Positions 26,663 through 34,297 of a stretch of DNA of 64,000 nt are shown here, piece by piece (within the stretch, counting starts at the first letter, position 1; the number at the start of each line of letters is the position of its first letter). Location: contig NZ_CP117768.1 of assembly GCF_028623165.1 (NCBI RefSeq), positions 6,142,001 to 6,206,000 of the forward strand, given 5' to 3'. The stretch comes from Nostoc sp. UHCC 0926 (GTDB lineage: Bacteria > Cyanobacteriota > Cyanobacteriia > Cyanobacteriales > Nostocaceae). Both the position numbers and the translations under genes were made by a program. Under the pieces are notes generated by a model. That model had not been told where the DNA came from and did not search any database. It saw only the letters and a program-made list of their open reading frames with translations.

Positions 26663-26878
26663 ATGAAAACATCAGCACTTCAACAAGCCATTGAATCAGT
26701 AGAAAGTTTACCCATAGAAGATCAAGAAATCTTGCTGGATATCCTGCAAAAACGATTACTTGAACGGCGACGAACTAACTTATACCAAGAAGTTAGCGAA
26801 ATTAAACAAGAATTTGCCGAAGGAAACGTAAAATTTGGCTCAGTAGATCAATTCTTAGCAGAATTAGATCAACCATGA
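26663..26878 (+). CDS. Antitoxin of a RelE-type toxin-antitoxin pair
   Basis: About 71 residues from the ATG at 26663 (MKTSALQQAIESVESLPIED); the in-frame TTG nine bases upstream is less likely. The helical, acidic make-up with ALQQAIESVESLPIEDQEIL and FGSVDQFLAELDQP at the end resembles small cyanobacterial antitoxins. Its stop overlaps the start of the RelE-like toxin by four bases (ATGA), the usual antitoxin-first order. The protein is expected to wrap the toxin and repress the pair. Confidence 0.78.
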   Translation: MKTSALQQAIESVESLPIEDQEILLDILQKRLLERRRTNLYQEVSEIKQEFAEGNVKFGSVDQFLAELDQP

Positions 26879-27156
26879 AAATCGGTTGGACACCTAAATC
26901 CCTTCGTGCTTTTAAACGTCTAATCCGTAAAAACCCGAATCTTAGACCCCTGATTGAACAAACATTACGCCAGTTAGCCGAAGATCCCTTTCATCCAAGC
27001 TTACACACCCACAAGCTTAAAGGCGATTTATCAAATATCTGGTCATGTTCAATTGATTATAGTTATCGTCTTTTGTTTGAATTTGTGGAAAATCCTGAAG
27101 AGCAAGAAGAAGGGATATTACTCATAAATTTGGGAGATCATGATCAAGTATATTAG
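26875..27156 (+). CDS. RelE/ParE-superfamily toxin (mRNA interferase-like)
   Basis: A 93-residue basic protein with the RelE/YafQ fold pattern: WTPKSLRAFKRLIRKNP helix, LAEDPFHPSLHTHKLKG (typical HxLKG turn) and WSCSIDYSYRLLFEFVEN strands. Arg and His residues that act in RNA cleavage by the family appear at the usual positions, but the active site cannot be fixed from sequence alone. It is translationally coupled to the antitoxin. The pair sits in the repeat-rich island between effectors and regulators. Confidence 0.85.
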   Translation: MKIGWTPKSLRAFKRLIRKNPNLRPLIEQTLRQLAEDPFHPSLHTHKLKGDLSNIWSCSIDYSYRLLFEFVENPEEQEEGILLINLGDHDQVY

Positions 27157-27625
27157 CTGATTCCCCAGGATTGGCAATTTTCAACGATTCATAGATTTAT
27201 CACCCAACGTGTTTATCCGCCAAATTGGGGGATGAGTAGGGGCGCAAGGCCTTGCGCCCCTACAATCGAATGCACCGCCACACCATTATCATTTGCCCGA
27301 ACAATTTCCGCGAGACGCGATCGCGTTCTCTCCAGCATAGGCGATCGCATAAGATAAATTTCCCGACAATTTAGACCTGGTACATAGTGTGGTGAGTGCG
27401 ATGCCTGGGGCATCAAACGAGATTAGCCAGCATTGATGGGTTTTTCCGTCAATATCCAGAACTGGCAACTTTGTTAATGATTTAGAATGCGTAGTACGAT
27501 CTCTAAGATATCCACAAAGTGCGATCGCCTGATCTTGTAGGATGCGTCAGCGATCGCGACTATTGTAGAGTAAACGTGCGTGCGATCGCTCACCTTGTAG
27601 AGACTGTCTTGAAAGTCAACCGAAG
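27157..27625. other. Repeat-rich spacer after the toxin-antitoxin pair
   Basis: Holds the palindrome 27236-27263 and several HIP1 sites (near 27320, 27343, 27522, 27550 and 27583), plus GTGCGATCGCCTGATCTTGTAGG copies. No gene is supported. Confidence 0.5.
27236..27263. repeat. 28-bp perfect palindrome, copy 2
   Basis: GTAGGGGCGCAAGG/CCTTGCGCCCCTAC, identical to the palindromes at 24521, 27921 and 45612 but without the 30-base left flank shared by two of them. Confidence 0.9.
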
Positions 27626-27867
27626 ACTGCGCGAAACACTCAAACGTGAAGCCAGAAGTTACTTCCCGGAAGGCAGAAGTTCCTACAGACTGCGCGAAAC
27701 ACTCAAACGTGAAGCCAGAAGTTAATTCCGGGAAGGCAGAAGTTCCTACAGACTGCGCGAAACACTCAAACGTGAAGGCGGAAGTTAATTCCGGGAAGGC
27801 AGAAGTTCCTACAGACTGCGCGAAACACTCAAACGTGAAGCCAGAAGTTAATTCCGGGAAGGCAGTA
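27626..27867. repeat. 63-bp tandem repeat, four copies
   Basis: Units begin with ACTGCGCGAAACACTC at 27626, 27689, 27752 and 27815. The copies differ by only a few bases; the last stops after about 50 bases at a HIP1 site. As 63 is a multiple of three, frames stay open, but no start signal or codon pattern supports a protein. Confidence 0.9.
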
Positions 27868-27890
27868 GTGCGATCGCATCTGTTTTACAG

Positions 27891-27948
27891 CAGAATTCAA
27901 GTATTTGAACCACATCTGTCGTAGGGGCGCAAGGCCTTGCGCCCCTAC
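27891..27948. repeat. 58-bp dispersed element with palindrome, copy 3
   Basis: Identical to 24491-24548, palindrome at 27921-27948. It lies just after the stop of the FHA gene (minus strand), where it could act as a transcription terminator-like hairpin, although no T-run follows. Confidence 0.9.
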
Positions 27949-27959
27949 ACGTTTTTTAA

Positions 27960-28604
27960 TTACACAACATATACAGTGAAATTCACTAGATTATCCTGAC
28001 CAAATCGCAGTGAATCGCCATTAAGCAGGCGATATTGCATACCAGGAGTTAGAGAAGTATTGTTTAAATAAATACCATTTGTACTCATATCAACAATCAT
28101 GTATGCATTTTGCGACCAGTCCCAATCGACTCGCGCATGACGACGAGAGATTATTCCCTCACTGGGAATGCCAGTCAAGTCAATTTCTGGCGGCGCTATT
28201 CCTGGACTCTGACTGCGGCGACCAATATAACCTCCTTCCCCAACGAGGTTAAATTCTCTTCCGGTGGTATGAATCAACTTTAAGAGTGGCGCTCTTTGAG
28301 GTGGGGGAGTATAAACAGGCGGTGTTGGGGGATAAGAAACCCGTTGCTGATAGACTGTTGAATAATCAACGGGAGCTTGTTGGGGAACTTCGTAGTTAGG
28401 CTGGTTTGTTGGTGGCCGCTGATACTGAATAGGTGGTTGTTGACTGGGCGGTGGTTGACTAGGCGGTGGTTGACTAGGTGGTTCTGGTGTAGAGGAAACT
28501 ACATTACCCAGAGGAGTGGAACACCAGGGACAAACCTTAGCATTGTTAGGCAGGGCGCGGTTAAAATATTCGCAACTGGGATTAGGGCACCGATTTGCAG
28601 GCAT
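27960..28604 (-). CDS. Zinc-ribbon and FHA-domain protein
   Basis: A 214-residue protein. The N-terminus is a four-Cys zinc ribbon (CPNPSCEYF ... CPWCSTPLG). Residues 35-105 are a Pro/Gln-rich linker with PSQPPP repeats. Residues about 108-214 are a forkhead-associated domain with GYIGRRS, the SRRHARV phosphothreonine-binding motif, and TNGIYLNN. FHA domains bind phospho-Thr on partner proteins. The gene overlaps the end of the pseudokinase gene by 23 bases, so the two are coupled. By analogy with Fha/PpkA of type VI secretion it may relay a phosphorylation signal to the eCIS; that is inference. Confidence 0.9.
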   Translation of the reverse strand: MPANRCPNPSCEYFNRALPNNAKVCPWCSTPLGNVVSSTPEPPSQPPPSQPPPSQQPPIQYQRPPTNQPNYEVPQQAPVDYSTVYQQRVSYPPTPPVYTPPPQRAPLLKLIHTTGREFNLVGEGGYIGRRSQSPGIAPPEIDLTGIPSEGIISRRHARVDWDWSQNAYMIVDMSTNGIYLNNTSLTPGMQYRLLNGDSLRFGQDNLVNFTVYVV

Positions 28605-30711
28605 AGGAATTTATATCATCAGGCATAGGTTGTAAAGCTACAAGACCTACTTTCCTAAGTAAACACTGACCCTGACGAGTGGTTAGCATCTGGGCAAATG
28701 TAGAACCACCAGGCAGGCGGTTGCTGTCTTTAGGGTACACTACAAAAATAGGGTATCCCAAAGGGTAGCTTTGGAAAGTTGTGACATCAACATAATAATC
28801 ATCATGTTGACACAAATCATCTGAGGGATTAATTGAGCGGCGATCGCGCCGTTGAAACAGAGGTTGAATCGCTGACTTGTTGCCATCTGCGATCGCTAGG
28901 GGATAGCCAGTACACTGACTCGAAGTTTTACTGATAATCCCAAAACTGATGATACCAGGAGTTCGCCCCTTTAGAGTCTCGCTGCGTATCTGGTTTTGGG
29001 TTTTTGTTGTATCAAGTTTAGTAACCTTTGCAAATAAAGCTTCGTCCTGAGGGGCGTTTTTGAGAACTATTTCTTGAAATTTACTGATTGCTTCCGGTTC
29101 AGTTGGGGCAAAAGGTTTCAGAGTCAGATTTGGAAGTTTGGGGCTAATTTGCTGCCAATTAGTAATTTTACCTGTATAAATTTGACGTAATTGCTCAAGA
29201 CTTATTTCCCCTCCAAGAGCACTAGCAAGATTTGAGTCTCTCTTATTAAATGCTACAAATACCAGTAACCCATCATAAGCAACTGGTTTTTTAGCAAGTT
29301 TATCTGTGATCTTGTCTACCAAACTAGTAATTGCAAAATCTTTTTTGCTTGTTTGGACTTCTTCGATACTTTTTATCGGATTATCTATATTTGATGACAA
29401 AACAGATTCATAGTTAAATGTTGCTGTTGCATCTGACTTTGGTCTGGTCAATAAATCTCCTAAACGACTGTTGTCCACTGGTTGCGTTAAAACAAAGCTC
29501 CATGTACTGTCTTTTTCTCCTGTGTAAGTAAATTGTCCGGAAGGAATGTTAGGGACTTCAGAGAAATTCCGCACAAGTCCAGACCATTGTATATATTGAT
29601 TAGAACTAACTGTTTTCTTACCCCAAAGCCAATACCAAATTCCCCCCCCAAGTAGTAAGAAAGCCAGAATTACTAGCAGAATTAAGGGGATTGGGAAACG
29701 CTTTTCTCTTTCTTGAGAAGCTGGTGAGCCTACTGAACTTTTGCCATGATCTTCTTTGGGAAGTTCCAGTAATGCTTGACGAGCTGCTTCTGCACTCTCG
29801 AAACGAGTTTCCAGCCCAATTAATCGATAAATAAACTGCTTTAAATGGCTATCGGTATTTGGCCATTGTTGATTATCTCTAGGATCGAGAGGCTGGTTGG
29901 ATGAAAAATTAGTTGTACGTCCTGCCCATAAAGAAAAGGCTACCAATCCTAATGATTCTAAATCTTGCTCAGGTCTGGCGAGCGCGGGTTGAGTAATAAT
30001 GGGCGGAAGAAATAAGTTTTCCCAGATAGCTAAATCACAAAAGTATATAGAAAATTTTTGATTATTTTCTACTTTAATTAAAGTACTATCTAAATTGATG
30101 TTGCCGTGAGTGATACCCAGTTGTGTTTGGTTTGAGGGAAAACGCAGCTTTTGGGTGTGGAGAAACTGGAGAGTTTGTAGACCTTGATTTAAGACCTCAC
30201 GGACTTCAGGAGATGTCATTGCTCCCTTGTCTATTAGATATTTACCTAAAGTTTGAGATAACTCTACTCCTTTAGTAATTAAATAACAGCGTTCTCCTTT
30301 TTCATCAGCGATCGCTTCTTTAGTTTCGACAAGACGGAAGTTTTGAATTCTACTATCGGCTAAACTTACCCCACCTACTTGTTTAAAAGTCTCTTTGCGC
30401 TTCCGAGTCTCGCTTTCATTAAAAGAACGATTGGGTAGCAGGTATTCTTTGATGATTACAGGCTGTTTGTCTTTGAGTTGGATACCTGAATATAAGCGGC
30501 CTAAACCCCGCACACCAACAAAACTAGCTATTTGATAAGTCCCCTGATTTCCTTTAATCTCAGCCTGCTGCGGTAAAGTTGCTGGAAAACCACATTCCAA
30601 GCAAAACTTAGCACCCTTGATTTGCTGCGCCGTTTGGAAGGGGCGATCGCAAGTTAAGGGAGAATTGTACGAGCAGGGGTATTCTTGATAAAAAGATTCA
30701 AATGAAGGCAT
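28582..30711 (-). CDS. Membrane pseudokinase fused to a phosphate-binding-protein-like domain
   Basis: About 709 residues. A Cys cluster (C...C...CLECG, first 45 residues) forms a zinc-ribbon-like start. A Ser/Thr kinase-like domain follows (about 60-320). The ATP Lys is kept (PVIIKEY) but the catalytic loop reads HGNINLDS, with Asn in place of the catalytic Asp, and DFG reads DLA, so it is probably inactive. One membrane helix (about 342-364, PIPLILLVILAFLLLGGGIW) leads to a PstS-like periplasmic binding domain (about 385-700, with LRQIYTGKITNWQQISP). The ATG at 30711 is preferred over TTG at 30717. It is the third gene of the regulatory operon. It may sense a ligand outside and signal inside. 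Confidence 0.85.
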   Translation of the reverse strand: MPSFESFYQEYPCSYNSPLTCDRPFQTAQQIKGAKFCLECGFPATLPQQAEIKGNQGTYQIASFVGVRGLGRLYSGIQLKDKQPVIIKEYLLPNRSFNESETRKRKETFKQVGGVSLADSRIQNFRLVETKEAIADEKGERCYLITKGVELSQTLGKYLIDKGAMTSPEVREVLNQGLQTLQFLHTQKLRFPSNQTQLGITHGNINLDSTLIKVENNQKFSIYFCDLAIWENLFLPPIITQPALARPEQDLESLGLVAFSLWAGRTTNFSSNQPLDPRDNQQWPNTDSHLKQFIYRLIGLETRFESAEAARQALLELPKEDHGKSSVGSPASQEREKRFPIPLILLVILAFLLLGGGIWYWLWGKKTVSSNQYIQWSGLVRNFSEVPNIPSGQFTYTGEKDSTWSFVLTQPVDNSRLGDLLTRPKSDATATFNYESVLSSNIDNPIKSIEEVQTSKKDFAITSLVDKITDKLAKKPVAYDGLLVFVAFNKRDSNLASALGGEISLEQLRQIYTGKITNWQQISPKLPNLTLKPFAPTEPEAISKFQEIVLKNAPQDEALFAKVTKLDTTKTQNQIRSETLKGRTPGIISFGIISKTSSQCTGYPLAIADGNKSAIQPLFQRRDRRSINPSDDLCQHDDYYVDVTTFQSYPLGYPIFVVYPKDSNRLPGGSTFAQMLTTRQGQCLLRKVGLVALQPMPDDINSYACKSVP

Positions 30712-30754
30712 ATACAAAGAGTTTCGTGAATTGCGCCGATTACTTTTGTCGCGC

Positions 30755-31435
30755 TCAAGCGTGAACTAATCCTAACTTGAGAGCAGCCACAATAGCTTGA
30801 GTCCGGCTAGTAACCTTCAATTTTTCAAAAATACTTGTGAGATGCGCCTTAACAGTAGCAACTGTTACATATAAATGTTTAGCGATTTCTTCATTAGAAG
30901 CACCTTGAGTTAACCAGTGTAAAACTTCTTGCTCTCTTTGGGTTAAATGCACCTCATGAGATGCTTTCATACTAGAGTCTGAATAAGCCTGAAAAAACCG
31001 GAAAAATCGACTAGCAACTTCTGAAGGTAGATAAATTTCTGACCTTGTAACAGTGTCAATAGCTTCACACAATTGTGTTGCCAAACGATTTTTAAACACA
31101 TAACCTGCGGCTCCCGCCTGCATTGCTCTAAAAATCCAGTCATCTTCTTGATGAGCCGACAATACTAAAACCTTGCCAGTGTAAGCAGTTTCCTTAAGAC
31201 GTGCCAAAACTGTAATCCCATCACATCCTTTCAATTGCATATCCAGCAAAATTAAATCTGGACACTTCTGGGCTGTTAATTTTAAAACTTGCTCTACAGT
31301 ATCAGCATCACCCACAACTTCTACAGGTAAAGCAGAATTAATACTATAAAAGTTGAGGAGGGTACGTAACCCCTGGCGGAAGCGTTCTTCATCATCTACC
31401 AGCAAAACTGAAAGTTTTTTATGATCATTAGTCAT
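30755..31435 (-). CDS. LuxR/NarL-family response regulator
   Basis: A 226-residue two-domain regulator. The receiver (about 8-130) has VLLVDDEERF, the phospho-acceptor Asp in LILLDMQLKG, Ser in VLVLSAH and Lys in YVFKNRL. The C-terminal LuxR helix-turn-helix (about 160-226) has LTQREQEVLHWLTQGASNEE, HLYVTVATVKAHLTSIFEKL and KVTSRTQAI. It should bind DNA when phosphorylated. The gene lies 61 bases after the histidine kinase and 43 bases before the pseudokinase, so the three probably share a transcript. Its targets are not known; the flanking eCIS genes are candidates. Confidence 0.95.
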   Translation of the reverse strand: MTNDHKKLSVLLVDDEERFRQGLRTLLNFYSINSALPVEVVGDADTVEQVLKLTAQKCPDLILLDMQLKGCDGITVLARLKETAYTGKVLVLSAHQEDDWIFRAMQAGAAGYVFKNRLATQLCEAIDTVTRSEIYLPSEVASRFFRFFQAYSDSSMKASHEVHLTQREQEVLHWLTQGASNEEIAKHLYVTVATVKAHLTSIFEKLKVTSRTQAIVAALKLGLVHA

Positions 31436-31496
31436 ATTTGTAATTACGAATTACGTTAGCGTAGCGGGGCGTAGCCCATTACGAATTATAAATTAT

Positions 31497-32615
31497 TTAT
31501 CTCCTCCTTGATCGAGGCAAAACTATAGAAAATTGCGCTCCCCTTTCTGACAAAACTTGTGGCCAGATACTTCCTTGATGATCCAGAATAATTTTTTTAG
31601 CGATAGTTAAACCCAGCCCTGTACCTCCTCTACGTCGGGAATAAAATGGGGTAAATACTTTTTGTAAATCCTCTTGAGATAGTCCTGGCCCTTGATCTAA
31701 GATTTTAATTAAAACTTCATCTTGAAAAATTTGCCAGCTACAGGTAATAGTTCCTGAATTCGGACTGAAATGAACAGCATTACTGAGGATATTGTCAAAG
31801 ACTTGTTTCATTTGCAATCTGTCTATCTTCAGTATTGTCGATGTATCGGGAATCGATATTTTAATTTTTTTCTGATTAATTAGAGGTTGTAAATTTGTGA
31901 TACTTTCAACTAACAAATTTCTTAAATCTTGAAATGTTACCCTTAATTTTGCACTTTGACCACAATCAATAAGCTCATTTAAATTAGTATCTAAATCTTC
32001 TATACTTTCGCCAATGATTGTTGCTTGCTCTTGCCAAGGACTATCCTTTAACCCTAAGTATAAGTTATGTGCATACAATCCGATAAGTCCTAGAGAGTTA
32101 CGCAATTGATGACCTACTCGATGCAAGATATTTTCCAGGAGTTGAATTTCAGTTTTTTGTCTTCCATAGTCTAAGTAAATATCTACATACTTACTCAGGA
32201 GCATAGCAGAGCGTTTTACGTATAATTGCAAACTCGATGACAGAGGTTCATGAGTAATGATTTGAATGTATTCAGGTTTTTGATTTCTATAGCCTATGGG
32301 GCAAATGTAAGAAATGGATGAAAAGTCCTTAAGTCTAAATTCATGTAAAGTCAAAGCAGGCGGAAAGTCTGTAAGCCATACTTCTGACCGCAAATAAGCT
32401 AAAACTTTTGGCGAAAAAGAAGCTTGGTCTTGACCATAATGTATAACTTCCTGATGATTTTCTAGCAAATAATCATGATAGACAATCCGAGCGAAAAAAA
32501 TTGGATACTGACTAGTTAGCTGCTCAGACTCTAGCTGACAAAAGCTCTGAATATCTGAGGAATTCAAATAATTAGAGCCATTTTCTAGTTTTTGTACAGA
32601 AAAGCCTAGTGTCAT
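31497..32615 (-). CDS. Sensor histidine kinase
   Basis: A 372-residue kinase without a clear membrane segment. The N-terminal 150 residues are a sensor region of unknown type. The H-box is ILHRVGHQLRNSLGLIGLYA (about 167-186). The ATPase part has the N-box DNILSNAVHFSPNSGT, the G1 box ILDQGPGLS and the G2 box GGTGLGLTIAKKII. It is the first gene of the minus-strand regulatory operon and most likely phosphorylates the LuxR-type regulator downstream. Cytosolic location suggests an internal or partner-borne signal. Confidence 0.93.
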   Translation of the reverse strand: MTLGFSVQKLENGSNYLNSSDIQSFCQLESEQLTSQYPIFFARIVYHDYLLENHQEVIHYGQDQASFSPKVLAYLRSEVWLTDFPPALTLHEFRLKDFSSISYICPIGYRNQKPEYIQIITHEPLSSSLQLYVKRSAMLLSKYVDIYLDYGRQKTEIQLLENILHRVGHQLRNSLGLIGLYAHNLYLGLKDSPWQEQATIIGESIEDLDTNLNELIDCGQSAKLRVTFQDLRNLLVESITNLQPLINQKKIKISIPDTSTILKIDRLQMKQVFDNILSNAVHFSPNSGTITCSWQIFQDEVLIKILDQGPGLSQEDLQKVFTPFYSRRRGGTGLGLTIAKKIILDHQGSIWPQVLSERGAQFSIVLPRSRRR

Positions 32616-33165
32616 AGCTTTAACTCGCTTTTTACAACCAAATATTTTTACTTTTCTGCTGACCAGTATAAAATTATGCAGGACCAGTAATATTTATTTT
32701 TTGTTAAGTTATTTTGTTAGATAATTAATCCAAAGAATTATAGGACTCCGATTTGATTTTTGAAAACATACTGAGACTGAAAAGCCCGTTTTATCAGGCT
32801 TTTATCTAAAATCTTGTCCAGAAATCAGATATGAGTCCTATATTAAGTTTGTATTCACTGGTGCTTCTCACCTTCCTAACGCCCTTTTTACTCTCATTAG
32901 AGAATATTTAAACCCTTGTTTCTCCGTGCTAGCTTCCAAACAAGGATTTTTTGGCTTTGCTGATAAAGCGAGGCTTTGAAAAAGATTCAAGGTCAGCATC
33001 TTATTTTTCTATCCTCAAAGATATAAAAGAGCGCTAATTTCAAGGGATAGATTGATCTACAAACTGAAGTTACTGCTTTACGGATTTTTGAAAAGCTAAT
33101 ATTTTCTAGCCCTCTCAATCATCATTCTGGGGAACCTAGGGAGATGGAGAATAACTACTAACTAA
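32616..33165. other. Intergenic stretch before the structured RNA
   Basis: AT-rich spacer between the leftward regulatory operon and the rightward eCIS arm; it must carry the kinase promoter. GAAAAGCCCGTTTTATCAGGCTTTTATC near 32778-32805 is hairpin-like. No ORF is supported. Confidence 0.45.
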
Positions 33166-33310
33166 ACGTGAGTTCGACGGCTCATGTGGTATTGCCTAAT
33201 GATCTGAGTCAAAAGCCTTTAAGAGGTTTTACTACGCAAAACCGTCCCTCTCGCCCGTCGGAAAGGACAGACTTGAACTTTATTTTAAGTCTGGGAAAGG
33301 TCTTTTGACT
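33166..33310 (+). ncRNA. Candidate structured RNA with a 14-bp closing stem and three inner hairpins
   Basis: A closing stem pairs 33207-33220 (AGTCAAAAGCCTTT) with 33296-33310 (AAAGGTCTTTTGACT), nine plus five pairs with one bulge. Inside are three stems: GGTTTT/AAAACC (33225-33243), GTCC/GGAC (33244-33268) and CAGACTT/AAGTCTG (33268-33293). A separate hairpin ACGTGAG/CTCATGT lies at 33166-33187. Directly after comes GTTAACTAATGCCC, so an ORF start may once have followed. The arrangement recalls HEARO/omega RNAs that precede IscB genes, but no IscB follows. The fold is seen; the class is a guess. It lies 118 bases before the Cis16 gene. Confidence 0.5.
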
Positions 33311-33427
33311 TACGTTAACTAATGCCCAATGCCCCATCCCCAAATATCGACAAAAGTCTAATTAACTTTAGAAGGCTGATACATATACTCTAGATGCATC
33401 TGGATTAGCTACCAGCACAACACCTTC

Positions 33428-34267
33428 ATGCTTATCTTCGTTCTTCAAACTTTAGCCGAAATTCTAGCTGGAGGAACCTCACTTACCAGTACAGAGCAAA
33501 TTGACTTTAGCCATCCTGGTAATCGAAGGGAAGAGGGAGCAGGCCCGACTCTCAATTTATACATTTATGATATTCGTGAGAGTAAGCAGTATCAACAAGC
33601 CGGAAGGCAAGTTGAACGTAATACTACACGCCATCTACAAGCTGGCACTGTAACTTGGGCACCTGCTTGGTTTGATGTTTCGCTGCTTTTAACAGCCTGG
33701 GATAGGACGACTTTAGGCGAACATCATTTCCTCAGTGAAGCTTTGACCGTACTTATACGCCATCGAGCTTTGGAGGAAGAGTTTTTAGTTCCTGAATTGC
33801 GGGGTAATGGTAGTTTGCCTATGATGATTGGAATACAGCCGTCACTTGAGGTTGGCGGCTTATGGAGCGCTCTTAATGTACCTTTGCGTTCAGCTTTATA
33901 CTTAACAATAAGCGTGCCTTTTAATACTCAAGGAACTACAACACCTTTGATTTGGGAACGAATTTTTCACCTGCGAAATAACATGCATGAGAATGGTAGC
34001 AACCAAATTCTGACCAAGCGAGTAGTAATTGCAGGTATTGTCAAGAGTGCAACAACAAATCTGCCACTGCTGGCGACAAAAGTTACTCTGCTGGGAACTA
34101 GAAAATTCATGGAAAGCAACAAAGAAGGACTGTTCTTTTTTGAAAACCTTGAGATAGGTAACTATGTTTTAAATCTAAATTGTCCTGGTTATTTACCCCA
34201 AAATATTAATGCATTGGTAGATAACCAAAGTCATACCTACAAGGAGATATTTCTAACTCCTGAATAA
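33428..34267 (+). CDS. cis16: eCIS tail terminator protein, DUF4255 family (Cis16), with carboxypeptidase-regulatory-like domain
   Basis: A 279-residue protein. The N-terminal 185 residues match DUF4255/Pvc16: FVLQTLAEILAGGTSL, TLNLYIYDIRESKQY and ALEEEFLVPEL. In eCIS particles this protein caps the tube and sheath. The C-terminal 80 residues (about 200-279) look like a carboxypeptidase regulatory-like beta-sandwich: VVIAGIVKSATTNLPLLATK, LFFFENLEIGNYVLNL and GYLPQNIN. Such extra domains occur on some terminators and may stick outward. It starts the plus-strand arm and lies 30 bases before the sheath gene. Confidence 0.88.
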   Translation: MLIFVLQTLAEILAGGTSLTSTEQIDFSHPGNRREEGAGPTLNLYIYDIRESKQYQQAGRQVERNTTRHLQAGTVTWAPAWFDVSLLLTAWDRTTLGEHHFLSEALTVLIRHRALEEEFLVPELRGNGSLPMMIGIQPSLEVGGLWSALNVPLRSALYLTISVPFNTQGTTTPLIWERIFHLRNNMHENGSNQILTKRVVIAGIVKSATTNLPLLATKVTLLGTRKFMESNKEGLFFFENLEIGNYVLNLNCPGYLPQNINALVDNQSHTYKEIFLTPE

Positions 34268-34297
34268 TTAACTTTTTACTGACTTGGAGAGACTTTC

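Noticed and set aside
27626..27867. Possible CRISPR array in the 63-bp repeat
   Set aside because: The whole 63-bp unit is repeated, including the part that would be spacer.
27519..27924. ORFs of 68 and 92 residues over the 63-bp tandem repeat
   Set aside because: The frame is open only because the repeat is a multiple of three; composition and starts do not look like a gene.
33120..33320. Group II intron or its domain V
   Set aside because: No GTGYG 5' end, no recognisable domain V hairpin and no reverse transcriptase nearby; the multi-hairpin form fits another structured RNA better.
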